Shown: positions 52,219-61,400 of the stretch, piece by piece
Layout of the letters: each line of letters opens with the position of its first letter
Position numbering within the stretch: the stretch's first letter is position 1
NCBI GenBank assembly: GCA_037903475.1
Contig: JBAJFG010000111.1
Location: forward strand, 2,542,001 to 2,606,000
Direction of reading: 5' to 3'
Origin: Ancylostoma caninum
Taxonomy: Eukaryota > Nematoda > Chromadorea > Rhabditida > Ancylostomatidae
Length of the DNA stretch: 64,000 nt
Made by a program: the position numbers and the translations under genes
Notes under the pieces: model-generated
What the model was told of the DNA's origin: nothing
The model's input: the letters and a program-made list of their open reading frames with translations, nothing else
The model's database searches: none

Positions 52219-52715
52219 CTATCCAATGACACTACTTAGAAGTGCTCCAGCTGCACCCAGGATACCACCGCCGCCATAAGAGTTGCCATAATAAACTACA
52301 GTCCCGTCGTCCATTTCCGGATCGGGGTACGTCTCCCAGTTACGGCGATAGTGCGGTCGGTAGTAGGTGCTGCGATAGACAGGTTGATAGGTGTTGTAGT
52401 TGTAGTAGTTGTAATCGTAGCTGGGCTGGGTGTAGATCCCGTAATTGTACGGATAGACTGGTTGTCCTCGGAAGTACGACATGGTGAACGGTTGCCGATA
52501 CTGGTAGCCGTAGCCATAGTAGTTATTATAGCCATAGTAGTTATTAGAATAGTCGTACCACTGACGTTTTATCCGAGGTGCTCTGGAAATATTCTGGATT
52601 GAGAAGAGGTGGATAAGGTTCGAACATCAGGACTTGTAATATAATGTTAGAAAACTTGCCCGGCAACCACTGCAATGATGCCAGCTAGGAGCAAAAGGTT
52701 TGGGAGTAACCGCAT
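52219..52715 (-). CDS. Secreted tyrosine-rich small protein
   Basis: Exon 1 is 52656-52715 (20 codons from ATG), exon 2 is 52219-52593 (124 codons plus TAG), with a 62-base intron. Exon 1 is a signal peptide: MRLLPNLLLLAGIIAVVAGQ. The mature part has a dibasic RIKR at about residues 27-30, then a Tyr/Asn/Gly-rich region with YGYNNYYGYGY-type runs. A basic Tyr/Arg segment and a Gly/Ala/Leu tail follow. Total length is 144 residues. The RIKR could be a furin-like cleavage site. Tyr/Gly-rich secreted proteins in nematodes are often cuticle-related or antimicrobial-like. No specific family is recognised. The acceptor ctcaatccag keeps the frame; the nearer one at 52584 does not. Confidence 0.75.
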
Positions 52716-53851
52716 TTCTCTCCAAATGTCTATCATCGCCGACTTTATACGTTCGCCACGTGATTGTTTTCGGTTCCTTGACCGACTTTTTCCCACGTCA
52801 TTTTCAATCCGCTGATGGTTATGTTAACAAGCGGTTTCTTCACACGGCAAGTAACTTAGAAAAGCTAGTTTGTTTGAGTACAATACGGTCACAAATTTCT
52901 ATTGCTAATTTAAGGTCAGAAGCAATCAAAAAGTTGTCTGACTTTGAAATGAACATCAGAATTCTTTGAATAGTACCGAATACATCCTTCTCTACAGAAT
53001 TCCTGTGAAATGCATCATAAGAACCCTAAAAATTCCCGTAAAAAATGAGGGAAAAAATCGTCCAAGAAACAAATCTCTGCAAAAGTTGTAAACAATCCAA
53101 CATAGAAGTGGGACGAAGGGATCTAATTCGCCGTTAATGGTGTGTTGCGACCTCTGGTTCCGCGCTAAAGCAGCTTGTTTGTTGGTGTAGTATTTTGCAG
53201 TATAGGTACGATTTTCAATTGAATTCATTCGCTCCTCTACGGAGTTATCCTATTGCCTATAGCGGTGGTTAGTAGGATACCGATGTTTCCTTTCTTTGCA
53301 ACACAGCGATGTTACTCTAGTAAGAAATATAGCTTAAAATTTGTGACACTGAGAACTGCAGGTTGAAGCCGAATCAGTTCTAAAATACGGAAACACTTGA
53401 TCACTGTCCTGGATTTTGTGCGGTCTAGCATCTACAGCTGTTGGCTTAGCATACAACTTTGCGGGCACAAAAACTTATGTTACGATATGATCGACCAGAT
53501 TACTCCTTTATTAGGGAGAAGCTTCTGCTCTATCCAAGGATGGCATTCATCATTGAGAGTGGGAGCAAACGTTTACCATGGGGTATGACACCCTGTGGTA
53601 AAGTTGGGGTAAACGTGGATGTGGCATTCATTGCGCTTTAGCCTTAGGGGTACGTATAACCCACAGTTACGGTTGATTGGGGTGTAGTACGTGACTGCAC
53701 TCACTGCGAAAATGAACGTGCGAAACAATTTGCACAATTCTACTGGCATAATTCCCCATCTTCTTCATATTCTGTGCCTGGAGCAACTAGTTCAAAGTAG
53801 CCTGCAACATCTTGTCACTTTACGGAAATTCTTTTCGAGAAAATTCACAGC
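52716..53851. other. Intergenic stretch
   Basis: It separates the tyrosine-rich secreted gene (which reads leftward from here) from transposon copy C. Short frames at 53397-53641 show no motif. The first about 100 bases would hold the secreted gene's promoter; no clear element is seen. Confidence 0.4.
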
Positions 53852-54094
53852 TACAGTCCGGTCCGGCAGCCACTGCAAATGAGCGCCGGCGGGCGCCGGC
53901 CGCCGGCCGCCGCCACCCTCCGGCGCCCCGGTATTAATGAGCTATAAATCACTCGAGCTTGGGAGAAAGCGAAGAAAAATACAATTTTAGTTCAGAAAGA
54001 ATAGAAAGAAAAGAACAAATTTTAGTTCCTAAGATAAACTACGATAAGTGTAAGTGTAAGTAAGATTGGACACTATTTGTATGTTGGATCGCGT

Positions 54095-54168
54095 GCGTGC
54101 ATAGCTCAGTGGGTTGAGCGAATGATCGACGTTGTGGTGGTCAGGGGATCGAATCCTGCCCTGTGCCC
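54095..54168 (+). other. tRNA-like module 1 in transposon copy C
   Basis: It contains TAGCTCAGTGGG, a full match to the Pol III A box, and GGATCGAATCC, one base off the B box, about 40 bases apart. The acceptor and T stems do not pair properly, so it is a tRNA-derived sequence rather than a functional tRNA gene. Confidence 0.7.
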
Positions 54169-54249
54169 TCGCTCCCTTGTTTTGCAAATACATATAGTAT
54201 GCTGCCTACGATTGCTGCAGTTATCTAACAAACTCCAACATAAAAAGTA

Positions 54250-54318
54250 GCCCGGATGGCTCAGTGGTTTGAGTGGCAGATTGCAATCTGTCCCTATCGC
54301 TGGTTCCACTCCGTTGGA
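54250..54318 (+). other. tRNA-like module 2 in transposon copy C
   Basis: The A box TGGCTCAGTGG is intact. A perfect anticodon-type stem-loop, CAGATTGCAATCTG, carries GCA at the anticodon position. The B box is GGTTCCACTCC with one mismatch. The 3' acceptor strand is missing. It sits about 80 bases after module 1 in the same orientation. Confidence 0.7.
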
Positions 54319-55174
54319 GATCCAGAGTTAAGTATCGCAGTGTTTGGGGTTCACTGCTTGGAACGTCCCCCGTGATCTCCTTCGGGTAGTCCAGGAAGGC
54401 ATCCGGCAACGTTTTGCATGAATTTCGAAGATAAACTACGATAAGTGTAAGTGTAAGTAATAGTAGAAAACTCCTTCGAAGATAAACTACGATAAGTGTA
54501 AGTGTAAGTAATAGTAATAGTGTAAGTAGCAGTGAAAAACCACTTTTCAAAGTTGAGGGAAACCGGGAGAGAGTAACTCCGCAGTAAAGGACTGCTCCAC
54601 GAAAGATAAATGACAGCGGTAGAACTACTTCGCAATGGATATGGAACAATTTATACGGATTTCAATTATTCCTGAGGATCCCGAATTGGATGAGCTTTAT
54701 TATTCAGATGGAATAACTGAAGTACTGTGTTCATCTATAGAAGAATAACGGCCATTTTCGTATTCGCGAAGCAGTGTACTATAGCAGAAAATGGGAGAGT
54801 TGTCTTCGCTTATTGTGTATTCAGAAATCTTTCCCCATGAAAATCACAAAAATGAAAAAAACGTGAAGGTTGTGAAAATGGTCCCCTGCTTTATAGCCTT
54901 AACATATCCACTGCACTCTGTCTACTATGGACTAGAATTGTATTTTTCTTCGCCTTCTCCCAAGCTCGAGTGATTTATGATTTGCTCATTAATACCGGGG
55001 CGCCGGAGGGTGACGGTGGCCGGCGCCCGCCGGCGCCCATTTGCAGTGGCTGCCGGACCCGACTGTAGCACGTACCGTTTTACCACTCCGTTCTCCTCTT
55101 CTACTTGTCGCTCTACACAAATTACTACTCTACTCTACTTGATTAGTGTTGTAGTGCAAATGTAAATAGAATAC

Positions 55175-55188
55175 TTTATTAGTTTATT
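55175..55188 (-). promoter_or_regulatory. Poly(A) signals of the myosin gene
   Basis: Two AATAAA hexamers on the - strand (55183-55188 and 55175-55180), about 280 bases after the myosin stop codon at 55465-55467. Confidence 0.5.
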
Positions 55189-55464
55189 CAGATACTAACA
55201 CAGTACATAGTTTGAAATGCATGGTCAAAGATATTCTTCATCAATATTGCCTCTTTCGATTTCACCGCCTTAAACCCATGGCAGAAGTCAGGAGATGTAG
55301 GATTTGAATTTCATAAGATCTAATTGTACAACGGAATAATAAAAAATGGGATATGTGTATCCATCAAAATAAAAAGAAACATAAATAGAAATGAAGATGC
55401 TATTAGTCGTTTAGCAGGCCTCGATTTTCATTGACGATGAAAGTGTATTGCCCAACAAGTCGAG

Positions 55465-58400
55465 TTATGGATGAACTCTGGAATTTAAGCAGTTATGGTT
55501 TGTTGGGAGTAAAGACGTCTTCTGAAAGAAACCATGGCAAACCTCGCTAGTGCGGAACTCGTACGTTCGGCTTGAAGCCGGGCTTCCTACAACCATCTCC
55601 ACAATAGTGTCGCGGTCTCCAGTTTTGGTGGAAACTATCTGCAGTGGAGTATCCATGAAAAACTCTTCTATGTAATTTTCACTTTGAAACCTTACCTTGT
55701 CGTATGACCAGTGCTCAAGAACGTCACGACTACGTGGCTCTAGTAGTTTTACACCGGTCCTGCCAACAGATAACTCCACTGGTGGCAGGGCTCGTCCATC
55801 ACACGATGCAGCGTCCAGTTGAAATATAGTGCTGCCGAAGAGCTGCCAGGTTGATAGCAGTTCTGTATTTACAAATAAACACACATCTTCGCAGGGTTTA
55901 CTAACTTGTAAAGAATTTTCACCTAAAAATCCAGCTCTGGCTTGCGTGCTCGTCATTTGAGCATTCATCGTGCGCAACTGGCGATTAATTCTGCTCACCC
56001 AAGCATCAGCAGAGTGAGAGGGGTACTCAATAGCTGCCAGTGGCACCAAAGAGTTAACATTTTTCCTGAAAAGTATGCTTTTAGGAAAGTAGAAATGCAC
56101 ATTTGTTCAGGGGGCGAGTGCACGTACGATGTCACGGGTGGCCTTTGTCCCTCGTTGGTGGCCAGGTGGAGATAGGCGGCAAGTTTTGTTACATCATCAC
56201 AGGTAGAAGCACTCAGGTGCCCTCCGGCTTGTTTCATGAGGGACATTCCCTCCATGTAGTCAGAAAGAACCTGAAGAATTGTGGATTCTATTCTGGAAAT
56301 GCATGAGCCTTACATCTCAGGAATTATTCCCCTCTGACGCTTCCTTGCATCCTCGCTGAGCTTCTTCTTCTTGTTGAGATCAGTCAGCATTTACCTATTG
56401 TAAAATATGGACGGAGGTTCTAAAGCGTATGGGTTAATGAACCTCTTTTTCTTGCCCCAAATTGGAAATGTCTGAGAATTTGGCCTCACTATGTCTTGAG
56501 AAAGGAATGGGAGAGAAGAAGAAGAAGAAGAAGAAGAAGAAGAAGAAGCAGGAGAATCACCTGATGAGGACCAACTACGAAGAATGAGGAAGAAGAAGCA
56601 TCAAGATCTCACCTGGAAGAACATCACATCGATGTACACTGGGTGGTCGAGCCGTAGGGGATGCACCCACGTACAACGCTTCAACAGGAAGTGGAACTGT
56701 TGGCGCTTATGCTCTAGCTCAGTACATATGTCAAGAATGTAGTCGTCATTATTGCAATATTCTGTTCGATTTTCTGGAAGAAGGATGAAACGTGAACTAG
56801 AGCAAGATTGGAGCCCTTGTATAAGATTTTCAAGAATACCGCACCTTTCTCGAGGACGTAACAAAGACAGAATTCTTGCTGTTCCGACGGGCTCCTGATG
56901 TTCAACTCCAAGCATAGTTCCTTTAATATAATAATGGTATTAGAAGAAGTCATTAAAGAAAAATTGGTAAAAGATGAAGTGAACTCAATTTTTTTATTGA
57001 GTGAAAATTCTGGGATATGGTTATATACACATTACATACACATACATACACATTTCTGTAGAATCAGAAATTCCTTGAAAAAAGAAGAGCGCAACAAGTT
57101 CTAAGTTGTATAACTTGTAATTTTTTTTTTGCAAGTCCAGAAAAGTCTGCCCGAGCGGAGTTGGCACGAACTCTTTAACTCACGACTATTTTTGTGCATT
57201 ATTTTTAATTTGTTTGCATCTTTTGGTTGAAAAAGTTTCTAAGCGAACACTGCACAGAAGATAGGGGCTTAACTCACCCTGATCGCCTCCTCAACGACAG
57301 TTATACTCTTTGTGTTGACGACTTTCTTACTGCCTCCAGGAAGTGTGTAAACTTGTCGTTTAAGGATTTTTCCATTCTAAACGAATTCTGGATTCTGAGC
57401 AATACTACTTATAAATGGTACTTTAAAATGTCTGGCGTTTCTCTTATCTTTTGAATACTCTGCCAGAATTTACTGTACATTTACCGTAATTTCCTCCACT
57501 TCCATGCCGCTCAGCAAGTACTTTCGACCGCCGTACCGTATCGTCTGGTTCAGGTTCTGCAGGCACAGTTGAGCGGTTCCTGAAAATTGATTCGCTTTAG
57601 ATACTTGATTGTATTATTTCCACAAGATTGCTATTTAAATTGCTATTTTTCTTGTAACAGGACAGCTATAGTACGTACGGTGACTACAGTAATCTCGGTT
57701 TGCTTACCATGATATGCTCTTCTTTGGTCGTCTGCATTTTCAGCCAAGTAGTTCACCAAATATGGCCGAAGCGACAGAGAGCTTTCGAAATACGCGGTGA
57801 TTATTGAAAACAGTCGCCATCCACGAATCGAGCTGTCTGGCCTGAACCAAATTAAAAAGTACCGTGACCTCAACAGAGCAAGAGAAACAAGTATAAGGAG
57901 GAGTTGCAAATATAAACCACACAGCTTACTTGTTGGATTTGTTGTTTGTGGTTTGCCTAATGATTTGACAATAAACTTCATCTCGAAGTGCAGGGTGCTT
58001 GTGGCAGATGAGCAGTAGGCGATATACAGCGTCTGTTATTGTTTCACCTCGTCGAATTGGTTCATCTCCCATGTAACGCATGATGCCTGCAATTATTCGC
58101 TGCATTTATTAAGCCTGTGGAGGCTGCTAGGGTGAGAAGGGGGGGGGTAGGGTGGGAGCTGAGTTAGCTTATGTTGAGAACGATTCCCATATAATTATAC
58201 ACATTACTCCAAAAGTGACTTGGCATTGGTTAAATAAGCACATAGCTAAGGTGGGGGACTTCTTTCTGGAACTCTAGGAAATATGGAAATTTGCGAAAAA
58301 GGGCTCAGTGGGTTGTGGGTAGGATTACTCATGGAGCTACTACCAGCAAAAAAGAAGAACTCATATCTACATACACATCCTTCAATAGCAACTCACATAT

Positions 58401-61400
58401 GAATGTCTCGCACGCCAACTTGTCGAGTTCGTTCGATTCGAAACGAATCAATGAATGGGAAATCGGCTTGTCGGTGAATTTCACCTTGTGGGCGACATCC
58501 TGCCAGGTCCAGTCTTTCTCTGGAACACTTATAATTAGAACTGACTAGTCACAAATAAAAAGTGGTTGTAGCGAGAGTGAGCAACATACTGTTCTTCCTT
58601 AACGTATTCTCAAATCCTTTAGGCCCTCGGAAATGATTGAGAGCAAATTCCAACATAGTGTATTTGTAGCCATTCATATGGCCAATTTCATCGCCAACAT
58701 CTTCGTAAACTAGAGGAAGAGGTGGCAGAGATTCTTCTACTTCTCGCTGAACAAGAGAGGAAGACTTGTATACATTTATTTATGAACTATACATAGCGTA
58801 CATCACGTAACGCGAGACAACACAGAACAAATTGTTAGAAGAACTGGACAAACATTCTAGGGACAAGGAGTTAACATAAGCAGCAGTCTTGCAATGACAG
58901 TCATTATCGAACTGAGGGGGAACGAACATTGTTATCGTCAAGGGGAACAACGTATTGAGCAGGAAGATTGCCATAGCGGTTGCCAATTTTTCCGTACAAC
59001 CAAGATCCAGAAGGAGCAACCTCACCATTTGGGAGGGGTACCTTAAAATTACTACAAATTACCATCAAGATGGGACCATCCATTTGCTGCAATAGGAGCG
59101 CAACCCTTATTGGACACGCCCCCTTAGCCTCCACGGTCGATTGGCGAAATGGGCGGGCTCAAACGATCAAATTGTAGATCTAAAACACCATTTGAACGCA
59201 TACCAATTCGATAGTGTCTCCTTTTTTGAATGACAACAGGTTTGGCTGTTTAGTGACATAGTCGGCAGTGGCACGAACAAACTGCTTTTTCTGAAATAGT
59301 TTTTCTTTTTCAGGGAAAATATCATATCCAGAGACACAGAACAGAAGAAGTAGGACTGCTCACCTGCACTTCACCGAACACGCACTTATCGATCTGTGCT
59401 TTGATCTGTGGTGCCATTTTTGTACGTAACCTAATGGTCATATGATTTCGAGCATGCAGGCATACCACCTCATCACTTTCCAGTGTGGTTTCGGACAAAT
59501 CCGAGAAACTGGAATTATTACTTCACTGTTTCAATGCTTCTCGAGTAAAATATACTGATATGGCACGGAATTTGGTAGCACGAAAGTACGACTAGAAACT
59601 TCGCAACGCTATCACTATGCATCGGTGGCGGACGCAGGGGGGGGGGGTGGCTGCGGGGAGGCGCCCCCGGGAACGGGTTGGCAAATTTTTGAAATTACTT
59701 TACAATACATACAGTCTGGTCCGGCAGCCACTGCAAATGGGCGCCGGCCGCCGCCACCCTCTGGCGCCCCGGTATTAATGAGCTATAAATCACTCGAGCT
59801 TGGGAGAAAGCGAAGAAAAATACAATTTTAGTCCATAGTAGACAGGGTAGATAAGCCTAACCCTATGCTTAAGAATGGGTTTAAGGCTTAGGCTTAGGCT
59901 TCACAGGAGTGGCCCCACCCAACTCCCTTTTCACCTAAATTTCTAAGATAAACTACGATAAGTGTAAGTGTAAGTAAGATGGACACTATTTGTATGTTGC
60001 ATCGCGTGCGCGCATAGCTCAGTGGGTTGAGCGAATGATCGACGTTGGGGTGGTCAGGGGATCGAATCCTGCCCTGGGCCCCCGTTTTGCAAATACATAT
60101 AGTATGCTGCCTACGACTGCTGCAGTTATCTAACAAACTCCAACATAAAAAGTAGCCCGGATGGCTCAGTGGTTTGAGTGGCAGATTGCAATCTGTCCCT
60201 ATCGCTGGTTCCACTCCGTTGGAGATCCAAAGTTAAGTATCGCAGTGTTTGGGGTTCACTGCTTGGAACGTCCCCCGTGATCTCCTTCGGGTAGTCCAAG
60301 AAGGCATCCGGCAACGTTTTGCATAAACTTCGAAGATAAACTACGATACGTGTAAGTGTAAGTAATAGTGTAAGTAATAGTGAAAAACCACTTTTTCAAA
60401 GTTGAGGGAAACCGGGAGAGAGTAACTCCGCCGTAAAGGACTGCTCCACGAAAGATAAATGACAGCGGTAAAACTACTTCGCGATGGATATGGAACAGAA
60501 TAAAGGTTCGACTTTCTCTGAACCTTGGCATAGTCAGTCCGAGTTTTGTGGTCTTTTGAGCAGAGGCCAAGATTTGTATTGATCTTTTTATTGAACGGCT
60601 AACGTTTCGGCGCAGTCGCCTTCGTCAGAGCCTGGAAAAGTCAAAGACAAGTATGATTTACCCCTCAAACACCTCATCACATCAACAGGACCTAATCCAA
60701 CAAGCGGGATAGGACCAGAACAATACCAGAGGAGAAGGTAACCGTGATGCTCACCTTGACAGCCGCAATGCCGATGGAATAACGGACCACCTAGTGATAA
60801 AAGTGCGCCGCTTAAGGTATTTAAGTGCCTTACAGACCCGCCAACGTAGGTCAAAACCCGCATAGGTTCTGGTACAGCGCGAGCTCGTTTGTTATAGCAA
60901 TGCACTCCTCCTTTCTGTTCATTTTTGGGTTTTTGGAAGTAATCCAAAATGCTTCCAATGTTTTGCGAGCCAGAATTTCGGGTTCCCGCGACAAGATCGT
61001 GACCTTTACCTCAAACAGAGCGTTGTTGTGATGTAATACACGGTGCGTTCCTAGTGGCGTGGAAAGTTTGGATTTATTGAGACCCTCTAGATGTTCTCTA
61101 ATACGGACAAACAATGGGCGCCCAGTTTCCCCAATATACTGCTCCCCACAAGTACTACAAGTTATAAGGTAAATTACTCCCGAGGCAGCACAGTCTCCTT
61201 CCCTGCCCGAACAACAAATTACACAGTTTGGTGTTTCGCAGAGGCGGTCGTAAACCCGGTTTCGCACTAGGCGCTCTTTGAGGGTTCTGGGTGGGATATC
61301 TACAACTCGAACAGAGTCTTGAAGTCCCACCCTGCGTAAGCATGTGCGCACCTCGTTGCTCATCTCGTCTGTGATGAACGGGAGGCAAAAGGGGATCTTG

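Larger units (their letters stand above)
53854..55065 (+). mobile_element. TA-target inverted-repeat transposon, copy C
   Basis: CAGTC and GACTG ends with flanking TA (53852-53853, 55066-55067), 1212 bases. It is inverted relative to copies A and B, so its tRNA-like modules read on the + strand. It has an extra tandem of AAGTGTAAGTGTAAGTA-type repeats (about 54430-54530). It lacks the TTAGGC-like block that the other three copies carry next to the left end. No transposase is visible. It lies just downstream of the 3' end of the myosin gene. Confidence 0.88.

Noticed and set aside
54095..54318. Functional tRNA genes
   Set aside because: A and B boxes are present but acceptor and T stems do not pair and the 3' halves are degenerate. 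They also lie inside repeated elements.
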